Origin: Phymatolithon calcareum
Taxonomy: Eukaryota; Rhodophyta; Florideophyceae; Hapalidiales
Direction: 5' to 3'
Length of the DNA: 64,000 bases
NCBI GenBank assembly: GCA_977006965.1
Contig: OZ345365.1
Coordinates: 868,001-932,000, forward strand
Numbering within the stretch: the first letter of the stretch is position 1; each line of letters opens with the position of its first letter. Positions 1 through 9,414 of this stretch are shown here, one piece after another. A program made the position numbers and the translations under genes. The notes below the pieces were generated by a model that was given only the letters and a program-made list of their open reading frames with translations, had not been told where the DNA came from and did no database searches.

Positions 1-81
1 CCGATTCAACTATCTCGCTTTTTCCTTGTTTCGTGTTCCATGTCATCCCTCGTTCTTGGGCCCATTGAGTGGCTTTGTGTA
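1..81 (-). pseudogene. LINE A RT continuation beyond the LTR
   Basis: The minus strand reads an RT segment with GMTWNTK, matching the block that follows FADD in the LINE B copies (GMTWNTKPGKSE). It is the direct continuation of the RT at 522-1258 once the LTR is discounted. It is partial because the window ends here. Confidence 0.8.
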
Positions 82-86
82 GCAAT

Positions 87-516
87 TGTTGGAAGTGCGA
101 TTGCTTGGAGCTCTAGTCGCAAACACACTTCAATATCAACGTATGATCTTGGTACACGTGTACACGTGTCAAGTCGAAAGTCAAAGTGTCTCAGAACTTT
201 GAATCAAGAAGATTGGCAGTGACACGTGTCAGAGTATGATAAGGGTATGATAATCATACCCCCTCACTCAGTAGATAATCTTTGATTTTTTCAGGTTACA
301 CGTGTCATATGATATTATGACAAATTTGTGTAGGGTTAGAGTGTCTCCGTCGTCAATTAGGGTTTTTGAGTTTCCAGGTCTATATATGCTCGACCTGGAA
401 TCCGCGAAGTGAATAAACCAAGGAACTCATTCTCACCTATCTCAGCTTCTACTCAACCATTTCACATCAACCAAACTTTTTCTTTCTCCCCATCACTTGC
501 CTAACCTTCTCCAACA
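87..516 (+). mobile_element. Solo LTR, Ty1/copia-like, inside LINE A RT
   Basis: A 430-bp insert begins TGTTGGA and ends TCCAACA and is flanked by the 5-bp direct repeat GCAAT (82-86 and 517-521). Removing it restores the LINE A reading frame across the RT just after the FADD motif. TG...CA termini with short inverted repeats and a 5-bp duplication are diagnostic of an LTR. The TGTTGGA start is common in Ty1/copia elements, so that assignment is inference. A TATATAT box at 381-387 and AATAAA at 412-417 give plus orientation. No internal region remains, as expected after LTR-LTR recombination. Confidence 0.9.
154..305 (+). promoter_or_regulatory. Four ACACGTGT palindromes in LTR U3
   Basis: The octamer ACACGTGT occurs at 154-161, 162-169, 222-229 and 298-305, all upstream of the TATA box at 381. 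CACGTG cores are bound by bHLH and bZIP factors in many eukaryotes (family knowledge). Their role as enhancer elements of this LTR is inference from clustering and position. Confidence 0.5.
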
Positions 517-521
517 GCAAT

Positions 522-1258
522 CCCTGCAGAGCGGAAGGTGATTTCGCTAGAAGAATTACGTCGTCTGCGAAGAGGATTGAAGGAACGTCGGCCCAATCTC
601 TGGGCACTTCTCCCATGCGTTCCGCAAACTCATCCATGAAGATGTTGTATAGACTTGGACTGAGAGGGGACCCCTGTGGTACTCCTCTGTCCACTAGAAA
701 CCAGTTCTTATCAGTATCTCCGATGGTTGACACCCAGGACGGTGTCAAGAATGCTTCCGTCATAGCGCATAGCTTGGGTGGCAGTACCTGTCTCATTCTG
801 GCCACCAGATGTTTTCTTGGGACGGTGTCGTATGCTGCCTTGAGGTCCAATACTGCTACGCACCTTTGTTGGCCTTTCAATAGTTCTGTGGCTCTTAGGA
901 TTGCGAGTTCTGTACTTTTCCCTTTTTGGAACCCGAGTTGGAACCAGTGGTTGGAGTAAACCCCGCGGAGCATACTATCTATTGTCGTTTCAATAACTTT
1001 CCTTGCATGGCTGAGCAGGGATATTGGGCGATAATTTTCAGGTTCGTGGTGTGGTCCCTTCTTGTGAATAGGTACCAATAGGGCCTTCTGCCAGTACATT
1101 GGCATGTCTCCGCACCTCCCACAGGCTTCCCATAGGGCTGTAAGAACCTCCGCATTCAGAGGTACTTCTAGCTTCAGCATTTCAGATTTGATCTCGTCCA
1201 CACCTGGGGCTTTTCCAGTTGGAGACTTTCTAATGGCTTCTTCGATTGACTCCTTCAT
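522..1258 (-). pseudogene. LINE A reverse transcriptase, N-terminal and palm part
   Basis: The open frame contains ordered RT motifs: YRPISLLS, LDLKAAYDTVP (motif A aspartate), GVPQGSPLSPSLYN (motif B) and FADDVILL (motif C with the catalytic DD). It would copy element RNA at a nicked target. The frame runs on past 522 into the solo LTR, so the last residues of the raw ORF are LTR sequence. The RT resumes at position 81 with WAQERGMTWNT and leaves the window. Upstream (1259-2004) the linker is present in shifted frames. Confidence 0.85.
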
Positions 1259-2004
1259 TCCTTCGGGACACCGGAATTTCCTGGGGCAAGGTTGCCACTT
1301 TTCGGTACTGTGGCAAGTTCTCGAAATGTGTGCTCAGAATAATGCATGGTTCATTGGTTTTCCAGTCATCCTGTTGCGAGCTGTTCTCCCTTTTATCTTC
1401 TTCTTCATCCTGGCTAGCTGCTTCACCGCTGCTGGACCATCTTTCTCTTCGAGTTCAGAGATGTATTCCTGGTATTGCTCGCTCTTTCGCTGGTTGACTT
1501 TGGTTCTCACTTGATATTTGCATTCGTGATATCGGTCTCAGTCTTCTGATGATTTGGATAGTCTAGCACGCTTGTATAGTTTCTTTTGCTTCAGGGCCAG
1601 TTTGTCCAGTTCAGCGCTCCAAAACGGTTTGTAGCGCGAGGGAATTCGTTTTTTACCCTTCAGGGGTCACACCAGGTCTTCACCAATTTCTTGTACCACT
1701 GATGTAGTTGCCGTGAGGTGTCGCACTGCTGGAGTCCCGCTATGATTCCGGGCAGTTCCGCACGATACTTCAGACACTCTTTTTCTTGTTTCGTCTTCTG
1801 ACGCGTTTTCGAGCCGATATCCACTATCTTCCTGTAGATATCCTCCACTTGTTCCGAGGTGGGCGTCTCTGCAGTTCTTGAATAAGTTCTTGCATTTGCT
1901 CTTTGATGGTAACTTTCGTTTTGGTGCCCGCCCAGTCCCGTACACTGACTGGTCTCTTGGTCTGGCTCTCGTCGCGTTCCTGTCGGCTTCTGAGACGTGT
2001 GCAT
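1259..2004 (-). pseudogene. LINE A EN-RT linker with frame breaks
   Basis: This stretch connects the endonuclease to the RT. Segments recognisable by comparison with LINE D and LINE C (a lysine/arginine-rich helical linker and the start of the RT fingers) fall in more than one minus-strand frame, with stops between them. It has no independent function; it shows that LINE A decayed by small indels as well as by insertions. Confidence 0.6.
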
Positions 2005-2777
2005 ACTGGTCGGTGTTGTGTATTCCCTGTCCAGATATTTTCCGGTGAATTTGGAGTGGAGGTCGTTATTCTTTTCGTGACAAAGAGGTCAATATTGCTG
2101 CTGTATTTCTTTGCCTGAAATGTGGGGCCCTTGCTGGTACGTATAACCCATCCCTTCTCTTCTGCCCATTTTACGACTTGGTTTCCTCTTCTGTTTGTTT
2201 GTCGGTCCCATAACTTGTGTCTTGCGTTCCAGTCGCCGCATATGATGGCTTGCCCTCTTGCGTGCCTGGTGATAAGCTTTAGACATTCTTCCGTTTCCTG
2301 TCGCGTAGAATTTGGTGACATATATACCACGCCGATTTTCAGGCTTCCCAGTTGTGCGATGACGTCATGTTTGAATATAAGTTTGGCTCCACACCCTGTT
2401 CGGAACACTAGAGAGACTCCTCCAAAGTTTCTAGCGGACCCACTCCTTCTCCTTGAGTCACTGTAGTATCTAGGTCCTTCTGCGGTGACTAGTGCCGGTC
2501 TCGGGGCGTTCATTGTGAACATTTCAGTGCGGATACGTGCTTCCGGCCTCATGTGTGTTTCTGTGAGTCCCATTACGTCGACTCCATGGTCTCTCACCAT
2601 TCTTTGTAGGTACTCCGGAGTCTCCGGAGATCCCCCTACATTCATCGTTGCGATTCTCCAGTACTTGTTAAATATTATTTTCCGATGTGGTATCCTCCAA
2701 AATTGCGATGGGAGTTTCTGTGTTTTTCTCTTTCTCCGGAACTTCATATGTAGTCGGGGCCTTGTTTTCAGGTTCAT
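1824..2777 (-). pseudogene. LINE A apurinic-type endonuclease domain
   Basis: The frame has the order of an exonuclease-endonuclease-phosphatase fold: RIATMNVGG near the start, VDVMGLTETH (catalytic Glu), GDWNARHKLWD (catalytic Asp and Asn) and SNIDLFVTK. The normal terminal SDH motif reads NTQH before RPV, so the catalytic Asp of that motif is missing. The domain nicks the target to prime reverse transcription. It is followed by a frame change into the linker. Confidence 0.8.
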
Positions 2778-2938
2778 GGGCCGGGGTCTCTAACTCTTCA
2801 TCATTATGCGTGTGGTGCTCAGTTTCCTGTGTTGTGCTGCCAGGGAGCGGTAGCCCTCCTTCATGTCGGTCCTCAATGTGACGTGTATTGCACTATCTTC
2901 GTCCTGGTCATTGTCACCTGGTGGAGTCGTTGCAGAGG

Positions 2939-3521
2939 CTAGGTACCAGTTGCTAGCTCCATTTCGTAAACTGGGGTGAACAAGGTGCCGACGAGGGAAC
3001 TGTTCAGCCGTTCGGGCCTTCTCGATTTCGAAGTATTTGAGTCTTCATTCTGCAGCTCTCTCCAATCCTCGGTACCATTCTCTGGCGTGCGGCTGTGATG
3101 CTGTGGATGCACAGTGTCTTGCTCGCGCCCTTGTCCTGGCTGCATGTCGTTCCAGGGATTGATTCGACTCAAATCCTTGTTTTCCCTTCTTCGCATTTTC
3201 AAAGACGTTGTACCTGTACATACAAACTAAGCCTGCTTCTTTCAACAGCTCAGCAATACTGTCCCTTTCTTTGTTTTTGGTCAGGACTTCCATCACTGTG
3301 TTTCCGATGAATGATATGTGATATACTGTCTTAGAACTCAAAAGTTCTCTTACGGCATTCGCAATTTCCTCTCGCGGTGCCTTGGGAATTCTTCTGAAAT
3401 ATAATGTACCTAGTCTCGGTCTCGGTCCTCTTGGTGGCATGAGGTTGCCCATCTTGTTCGCGAAGAATTTTAGCTTCTCTTTGTCAGCTTCGCTGATTTG
3501 GGTGCGTGGCTTCATTGGACG
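2939..3521 (-). pseudogene. LINE A ORF1, C-terminal part
   Basis: A conserved block with KLKFFANKM, YFRRIPKAPREEI and YHISFIGNTVMEVL matches the C-terminal domain of LINE ORF1/gag-like proteins. It begins inside the target-site duplication left by LINE B and continues the ORF1 frame that ends at 5338 on the other side. A frame change near 3045-3200 precedes the ORF1 end. Confidence 0.7.
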
Positions 3522-5323
3522 TGGGATATGTGTTGATTTATTTTAAGAGCTCCCAAGGCCTCTCTTGAAGAGTAACAGGGCCGCTTTCGCACGATTTTCT
3601 AAGCTCACGTAGTTTGACTGTTCAGTACAACCTTGATTCGCATTTCTCTCCCAACAAGTGCTCCAGTTAGTCGCTTACATTCATATTCAATTTCAGGACT
3701 AATCTTGGATGAAGATAGAATGCGTTGGAGCGCGACCAGCTCAATCACGGCTGTGACACCAAAGTATGCACCAAGTACTGATTTTCTCCAAAGAGGTGCT
3801 CTATTGAATATCAGCCGTAGGCATCGCAACCGTGTAGATCTTTCTCTTACGCGGAGAACCATCGGTAGATTGTTCGAATCAGTTGGTATCTCGAGCCATC
3901 TTCCCTCTTCTTCCTCTGCCCATAACTCAATTCTTTCTTTTCGTCGCCCTTTCTTTGAGACTGAGCCCTCCTTGGCTTTGTCGAGAGCTTGCTGCAGATC
4001 TTCATATTTCTTGAGGCACTCTATGTCCTTGGTTGCCTCCTTAATGTCTTCATCTCTCCCAGAATACTCATCTGCTTCGTCGAGGCGCTTCTTCTGTTTC
4101 ACTAGACTCGCAGAGAACCTTTCTGCTTGGTGTCTTCTCCTCATGGCAGGTGGTTCTAGTCGGCACAGAACTCGCATTCTTCCATGGCGGTGCTGGGCAT
4201 ATGTCCCAAAAACATACTTGAAGAATAAACCTTCTGCAGATTCGATTGCTGATTGTAATCGCTTTGTCAGAGGCGTGACGTGGAGTGCGTACTCCCACTT
4301 TGGCAAAATAAGCGACTTGAAGATTCTAATGCATGTCACAGGCTGAAAGCCTCGAACATTGACTCCAATATCCCGCAGTTTGTGTATGCACCCCACTGCA
4401 TTTCGTACTCTTGATAACGCCATGTCGTCTGTTACGCCTTTGTGGTTCATGCTTATACCGAGATACGAGAGCCTCCAAGCTTGATGAAGAACTCGACCCG
4501 CAATCTGGAAGGTGTGTTTCCTGAGTCCCTTGTATTTAAGGATCTCGCTCTTTCCTGGCTTTGTGTTCCAGGTCATACCGTTTTCCTTCGCCCAGGTAGT
4601 CGCTATATCAAGTAGCTTCTGCATTCCTTCTCCATCCTTTGATTGCAGCTGGACATCGTCAGCGAACAGGTGCGCTGGATTTTCAGAGACGTCGCTGGGG
4701 ACGTTGGAGACCGCTTCCGCGAATGTATCCATGAAGATATTGTACAGGCACGGGCTCAGTGGGGACCCTTGGGGTACTCCTCGATCGATAATGCACCATG
4801 TTCGTGTATCATCGCCTGCTGACGTATCCCACGAGGGTTTCAGAAGATATGCCACCATCCTTGTTATTTCGTCGGGTAGCTTCTGCTCGAGTCTTTTCAT
4901 GAGGATGTCTCGCGGCACCCTGTCATATGCTGCAGAGAGGTCAAGAACCGCGACAAAAGGATGCCCATCTTTCATGGCACATTTTGCACGGAGTATCGCA
5001 ATATATGTGCTCTTGTCTTTTCGGAAACCTAGCTGGGCACTGTTGAAACGGTAGTGTTCCCTTATGTATGAGTCGAGTGCGGAATCGATGATTTTCCTGG
5101 CTTGGCTTAATAGCGATATAGGTCTGTAGTTCGCTGCAACATGGGGTGGGCCTTTCTTGTACAGAGGGATCAGAGTAGCTTGACGCCACGCTCGCGGAAG
5201 ACATTTGAGCCTTCCACATGTCTCCCATAAGGCTATCAATATACTCAATCCGGCTTCCTTATTCGCATGCATCATTTCAACTGCCACTCCGTCAGGGCCG
5301 ACCGCCTTCCCTTTTGGTGCTCG
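3522..5323 (-). mobile_element. LINE B: 5'-truncated copy inserted in LINE A ORF1
   Basis: A 1802-bp insert flanked by the 14-bp duplication GGCTTCATTGGACG (3508-3521 and 5324-5337). Its 3' end carries an AATAAA-containing tail (near 3530-3545 on the minus strand) shared with LINE B' at 13880-13899. It starts abruptly inside the RT at RAPKGKAV, the usual result of incomplete target-primed reverse transcription. It is nearly identical to LINE B', so insertion was recent. Confidence 0.93.
3605..5323 (-). CDS. LINE B reverse transcriptase (5'-truncated, frame open)
   Basis: An open frame of about 570 codons with NYRPISLLSQARKII, LDLSAAYDRVP (motif A), RGVPQGSPLSPCLYN (motif B) and LFADDVQLQS (motif C), followed by the conserved GMTWNTK block, a thumb region and a basic, glutamate-rich C-terminal region. 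The EN domain and ORF1 are absent because the copy is 5'-truncated, and no start codon belongs to the element here. The whole frame is uninterrupted, which supports a young insertion. It cannot make a complete LINE protein. Confidence 0.9.
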   Translation of the reverse strand, partial: RAPKGKAVGPDGVAVEMMHANKEAGLSILIALWETCGRLKCLPRAWRQATLIPLYKKGPPHVAANYRPISLLSQARKIIDSALDSYIREHYRFNSAQLGFRKDKSTYIAILRAKCAMKDGHPFVAVLDLSAAYDRVPRDILMKRLEQKLPDEITRMVAYLLKPSWDTSAGDDTRTWCIIDRGVPQGSPLSPCLYNIFMDTFAEAVSNVPSDVSENPAHLFADDVQLQSKDGEGMQKLLDIATTWAKENGMTWNTKPGKSEILKYKGLRKHTFQIAGRVLHQAWRLSYLGISMNHKGVTDDMALSRVRNAVGCIHKLRDIGVNVRGFQPVTCIRIFKSLILPKWEYALHVTPLTKRLQSAIESAEGLFFKYVFGTYAQHRHGRMRVLCRLEPPAMRRRHQAERFSASLVKQKKRLDEADEYSGRDEDIKEATKDIECLKKYEDLQQALDKAKEGSVSKKGRRKERIELWAEEEEGRWLEIPTDSNNLPMVLRVRERSTRLRCLRLIFNRAPLWRKSVLGAYFGVTAVIELVALQRILSSSKISPEIEYECKRLTGALVGREMRIKVVLNSQTT

Positions 5324-5337
5324 GGCTTCATTGGACG

Positions 5338-6495
5338 GTTGGAGGTGCTTGATATTGTCTCCTCTCTTCTCTTCTGGTCCATTTTGCCGCTTGTGTGGCC
5401 CTGGACTTTCAGTATGGCTTCCCGATATGGCATTCTCTTGAGTTGTGTATCTTCATTATCGTTTTCTTCAGGTCCTGTATGTTTTCCTCAATCTTGAGGG
5501 GGCGCTCCTTCGGTTGATTCTTCCATTGCTCCAGGATCTCCATTTCGGATCCTCTTGTTCTCCTCTCGGAGTGCTCTCACTGATTCCTCCAGCATGGCCA
5601 CCTTTTCTTCTGTCTCTTTCAGGCTGATTTCCATTGTCTCCAGCTTCGTCTTCATCTCTTCAACATCTTCAACTGTTTGGCAGTGTTTAGCCTCCTTGTG
5701 GTTATCTCTGTGTACCATTGCCAATAATGGTGCCAGCGTATGCTCTGTGGCTGCCAGCTTACTCTGCAGCTCTTCCACTTTGGTCTCCATGTTCGTGAAT
5801 ACGTCAGCTTTTATGTAACCATTGACACCTTTCTTTGACCCACTCTTGTTCAGTGCCGTAGCTCGGGTATTAGCTACTAAGGTGGAAGGTGGAGCTTCTC
5901 TGGCCTTTTCTGCTATTCCTGTGTCCTTTTCTGTTTGAACAGCTTCTGCTTGGTCTCCGCCTGTAGCTCTAGGGATGATGTTGTGGACAAACTCACTAGC
6001 ATCCAGTCCCTCTTTGCCGAAGCGACATTCTCTGCACGTCAGTGCCAGGGGAGATCGTGCACTTCCTCCTGTCAATTTCAGCGTTCCTTTCTTGCCACAG
6101 CCTCCACACTCCGCCACATTACGGATTCTCACAAATTTTTGCCTACTGGGGTTCTCTTTTACCATACTGGGTAGAGTCGCCGTTTGCTTTGCTTTTCTCG
6201 ATCTCGACTTGGATGTGTTATTGTCTTCTCTCTTGTTCTCGCCGTCTTTGCTCGCGTCGGGCACGCCTTTCGCCTGCGCATGCGTAACTGCCCCGGTGGG
6301 CCGTTTTTCCTGCGCGGGCTTTTTCAAAAAAATATTTATTTTTTTGGTTTTAAAATCCGCCGGCGACTGTGGGTGGCTCGCCCGGCGGCTTGATCGCCTG
6401 TTTCTTGCAATCTGCCAAGGGAGAGTCGTGTCCTTTCCCTGTTCGTCGTCTCCCGGAGCGAGATTCGACTCCATGGATGGCCTCATTTGGTCCAT
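5338..6495 (-). pseudogene. LINE A ORF1, N-terminal part with zinc ribbon and coiled coil
   Basis: Starts at ATG 6495. A basic Arg/Lys/Ser-rich N-terminus is followed by a four-cysteine zinc-ribbon-like pair (CGGCGKKG ... LTCREC, roughly residues 125-155). A strong heptad coiled coil (METKVEELQSKL ... EEKVAMLEESVRAL) runs from about residue 230 to 320. These are properties of RNA-binding, multimerising LINE ORF1 proteins. A stop at 5488 in one frame is followed by a compatible reading in another frame to 5338, where LINE B interrupts it. Confidence 0.7.
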
Positions 6496-6600
6496 AGCAC
6501 CCCCCGGCTGTGTTTCCCCTGAGGGGGAGGCTTGTCGTTTGTGTTGCGCTACTCGAGATGTCTTCCTGGTCCGATCGGTCCGGTTCTAACGCTGTGCGCT

Positions 6601-6976
6601 CTTATGCGTCATTGTGTGTTCTTTTGCGTCACATTTCTGCTGCTCGGTGATCAGTGCAACGAGCTCGTTTGACAGCTGAACCGTCAGCATATCGCATATG
6701 CGCATGGCACGCAGCGTGGTACTCGCGTAAGTCCCTTTCGACTAAGGGCGTTGACATCGTCGCTACAGACGATCTTGCGGCAGCGACATACCACTGGTGT
6801 TTTTAGTATTTTCTTGAGACCGCATTCTTGCTCGGTGTTACAGGTCTTCTACCCTTCTGGTGCCGTGCTCGTTTCTCGGCAAATTTAGCCGTGCAACGAA
6901 TCTCAGTCTCACGAGTGCTTCTGAGGGCGTTTAATAAAATTCCAATTCAAAAAAATCGATTTTTCAGAGAAGAGTC
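6601..6976. other. Non-coding gap with a retroelement 3' tail
   Basis: No supported gene. Around 6910-6958 the plus strand carries a tail of the type GAGGGCGTTTAATAAA followed by an A-rich end. It is shared with 21350-21410 and, inverted, with 61966-62038. This marks the 3' end of a short retroelement family inserted next to the alpha gene unit, whose duplicated segment begins at about 6968. Confidence 0.5.
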
Positions 6977-7747
6977 TCAGTTATCTGAATCTAGAAAGTA
7001 CCAGTTCGCACTGGTTCGACACCACCATATGTCCTCATATTCATTCATCACAGTTCTACAAATATGTACTGTTTTCTCCTGAGCGCGCAAAGACGTTTTC
7101 AGCGACTTCAACAAAGTCTGCAACTTTCCTACAATCTGTGCAATGTATTCATCCATTTCAATAGTCTTTTCGCTCTCCGAAATTGTACTAAGAATATCCT
7201 GGATGCCTTCCACATGACGCATTGCATAATTAAGCTTGAGCTTATCTGCACTCTGGGCCGTGTTGAAGATTCGAATGACTCCCCGATGAATCTGCTTTTT
7301 TGAAAACTTGACTTTCTCATCGTGGTGCAGGGCAGATGGTTCGGTCAGATCTTGATTGGGTGGGAAATATTCCGCATTCTCCGTCGTTGGACTGTACACG
7401 AACAATGCTTGACCGAAATAGAAAATGGCCAATTGCAGATCATCTAGAGCAGAAAGTTCCTTGTTAGCGTGGTCGATTGTTATTGGTGTTGGCGGCTTGA
7501 TGGGCTTCGCTTTCTGTTCATTTCGGAGACGGGCAATTGCTGATTCGAGTATACATTCGGTCTGCCGAACACGGATCTTGATCTTCTTCTGAAAACCGGG
7601 GATGAATCTTTTCAATCCAATGGCGTTCATAGATTTTTTCGCGCTGTGGTACTTTTCCTCAGCTATCAGATAATCGTATTTTGCTCGATTGAGTGCAGAC
7701 ATCATCTTGAGTAGCTCAGAATCCGGCCGGATAGTCTCTGTAGGCAT
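6977..7747 (-). CDS. Orphan helical protein, alpha copy 1
   Basis: 256 residues, start ATG at 7747. I do not recognise the family. The protein looks almost wholly alpha-helical, with no signal peptide or obvious membrane segment. Conserved blocks shared with the beta genes are RAKYDYLIAEEKY, KRFIPGFQKK, ELSALDDLQLAIFYFGQALF and the C-terminal QEKTVHICR. The hydrophobic stretch at the third block is amphipathic rather than a clear transmembrane helix. It is divergent to beta copy 1 (9415) and nearly identical to alpha copy 2 at 25327-26055, only a handful of residues differing. A TATA-like box lies about 35 nt upstream. An open frame kept in several copies argues for a real coding gene; function is unknown. 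Confidence 0.7.
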   Translation of the reverse strand: MPTETIRPDSELLKMMSALNRAKYDYLIAEEKYHSAKKSMNAIGLKRFIPGFQKKIKIRVRQTECILESAIARLRNEQKAKPIKPPTPITIDHANKELSALDDLQLAIFYFGQALFVYSPTTENAEYFPPNQDLTEPSALHHDEKVKFSKKQIHRGVIRIFNTAQSADKLKLNYAMRHVEGIQDILSTISESEKTIEMDEYIAQIVGKLQTLLKSLKTSLRAQEKTVHICRTVMNEYEDIWWCRTSANWYFLDSDN

Positions 7748-7780
7748 AGAAGCCCGGCATAAGCTCTGAACGGTTTTCGA

Positions 7781-7787
7781 TTATATA
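7781..7787 (-). promoter_or_regulatory. TATA-like box of alpha copy 1
   Basis: The minus strand reads TATATAA about 35 nt before the ATG at 7747, a plausible core promoter spacing only if the leader is very short. In alpha copy 2 the equivalent bases read TACATAA. That copy also lacks two bases just after the corresponding ATG, so copy 1 looks like the better preserved gene. Confidence 0.35.
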
Positions 7788-8264
7788 CAAAAAAATAACA
7801 CAGCTGTGCCGATGTTGATTTCGTGTTCATATATCTTCTTTGTAGCATGAGTCTCCATCATGAAAACTGTTAAAGAACTCATACTCTGTCTAAGAGGACG
7901 ACACGAAGTTTGGGAAAGTAATACAGGCCATATTTGCAAGCTTAGCGAATTGCACAGCATCTGCGAATTGCACGACATGAAACTAGACAATTCGTGTGGC
8001 TCGCAGCTCAAATTTTTCACCACTGATCACCAAACCCTAAGAATCACTGAGAGGCCACTTCATAGCACTTATAACCATTCGACTGTAACACTACAGGACC
8101 CTGATGAATAAGCTGTCTGCCATGCTCAGATCTGCACCGAACTTGTGGTCGTGCTTATTTCTCGGCACTTGGATATCACACAGATTAATTTGCTGGACCA
8201 TAAAATCTATGCATTATCCGCTACGAGGGCTTCGATTATTCAAAAAGTAGAACTGAAGAATACT
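7788..8264. other. Intergenic part of the alpha/beta unit
   Basis: Non-coding in my reading. It is a near-copy of 26145-26565, so it belongs to the duplicated divergent unit. The match stops near 8215, after which copy 1 carries extra sequence (palindrome and LINE-R fragment) that copy 2 lacks. Confidence 0.6.
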
Positions 8265-8430
8265 GAGAACGGATGCTTGCTCCTTGCGAACCAGGGGATT
8301 GCTTCTCTGGGTGAAGTGGAATATTGTGGTTTATGTCTGTTCATGAAATGATGCGCAGACATAAACCACAATATTCCATTTCACCCAGAGAAGCAACCCC
8401 CTGGGTCGCAAGGAGCAAGCATCCGTTCTC
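8265..8430. repeat. Near-perfect palindrome, 75-bp arms, 16-nt loop
   Basis: Arms at 8265-8339 and 8356-8430 are inverted repeats with about three mismatches. The right arm coincides with the 5' start of the truncated LINE-R insertion at 8357, and the left arm ends just before the insertion's target-site repeat. The transcript would fold into a long hairpin. Confidence 0.9.
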
Positions 8431-8733
8431 ATGATGCGCTCGCCAGCTTTCACCATGGACACAACGAGAATGAGCCACTTCCTCACGACCCAATGTGCAA
8501 GAAATGCCCGTATGGGGTGAAGGAAACTGTGGAACATATGATCCTACATTGTTCGGGTCGGGCTGTTAGTCGTCGGAAATTCATCGGCAGAGTTCGGAGC
8601 AAAACGGTAGAAGATCTGTGCAGAGAGAAACCCGTAGCGATAATCCAATATTTGAACGAAGAGAACTTGCTCGAGAGCAAGTTTAGGCGTAAACTTAAAA
8701 ATTGACGTCATCTGCAATAAAGAAAGAAAGAAA
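8357..8733 (+). mobile_element. LINE-R copy 1, 3' end
   Basis: A 5'-truncated insertion ending in AATAAA plus a (GAAA)n tail, flanked by GAAATGATGCGC at 8345-8356 and 8734-8745. Inside is the C-terminal zinc knuckle of a LINE ORF2: CKKC ... VEHMILHC (CCHC spacing), read from about 8361 to stop codon 8703-8705. The related copies at 30906 and 10594 show that an RNase H domain precedes this region in the family. Confidence 0.8.
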
Positions 8734-8745
8734 GAAATGATGCGC

Positions 8746-9414
8746 AAACATCTGAAAAGAAGCTCCAAGAAAAGTAGATCAATATATCATCCTCTCTTTG
8801 TCACATTCTGCCATAGACATGCAGCCAAAATCATCGCTCTCCTATGCTGAATTTAGGGTAGCAAATATCTTCCCGCTCTCTTTTTCATTTGCCGTTTCCT
8901 CCGGCACGGGTGTCTGATTATCCTCCACGTCATCCTTTTGTTTCGCAGCCCACATTTCGGATCAAAACTAAATAAGCTTTGAAGAAACGTGCAACCTAAC
9001 TTTGGAGTGTTTTTCGCTCCTTCTTGAAACCTTTACGGTGTTTTTCAACATTAGAAACATTGTTTTGAAGTTCTCCTACAGTAAATTCTTGAAAATGCTG
9101 ATATGGCTGGGAATGGTGCCGAGCAATAAGCCAGCACACCATCGATGCTCATCTATTGGTTCTTTCTTGTATTTCTCGCCAACGGCATTTCATGGTCTCA
9201 TTTCATTAACTTGCAGTTCGCGAAAGTCATATGTCTACTTGACTAGCAGTTGTGAAGTAAGTTGCATGTCTTTACCTGGCGCGATTAAAAAACTCGAAAT
9301 TAGTACCACCAAAGTTTGGCCTTTGTTTGCTACTTAAGCGGACATCAGGCCTCCCACTTGCCGAGTTCTCGCATACCGCCGGACACCAACAGGCAGGATC
9401 CTGTAATCTCTAAG
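8746..9414 (+). other. 5' flank conserved upstream of beta genes
   Basis: About 650 bp without a supported ORF, closely matched at 26575-27061 and 35030-35693 and weakly at 15500-15842. A donor-like GAAGTAAGT near 9254 and acceptor-like CAG sites just before the coding block leave open an intron in the 5' part of beta genes. I could not find a convincing upstream coding exon. Confidence 0.5.

Larger units (their letters stand above)
1..6600 (-). mobile_element. LINE A: non-LTR retrotransposon, interrupted and decayed
   Basis: A minus-strand LINE whose 3' end lies off the left edge. In 5'-3' order it has ORF1 with a zinc ribbon and coiled coil (6495 down to about 5338, then 3507 to about 2940), an AP-type endonuclease (about 2680-1900), a linker and a reverse transcriptase (1258-522, resuming at 81-1). 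It is interrupted by LINE B (3522-5323) and by a solo LTR (87-516), both bounded by exact target-site duplications. The order ORF1-EN-RT is the usual one for endonuclease-bearing LINEs. Frame breaks in the EN-RT linker and the two insertions make it non-functional. The 5' limit near 6600 is a guess; nothing marks it precisely. Confidence 0.85.

Noticed and set aside
4068-4346. Plus- and minus-strand ORFs in other frames of LINE B
   Set aside because: They mirror exactly at 13077-13355 because LINE B and B' are near-identical; they are frame shadows of the RT.
9316-9414. Beta gene start at TTG 9316
   Set aside because: A TTG start is unlikely in a nuclear gene. The residues before the alpha-like block are not conserved in beta copy 2, whose frame has a stop just upstream.
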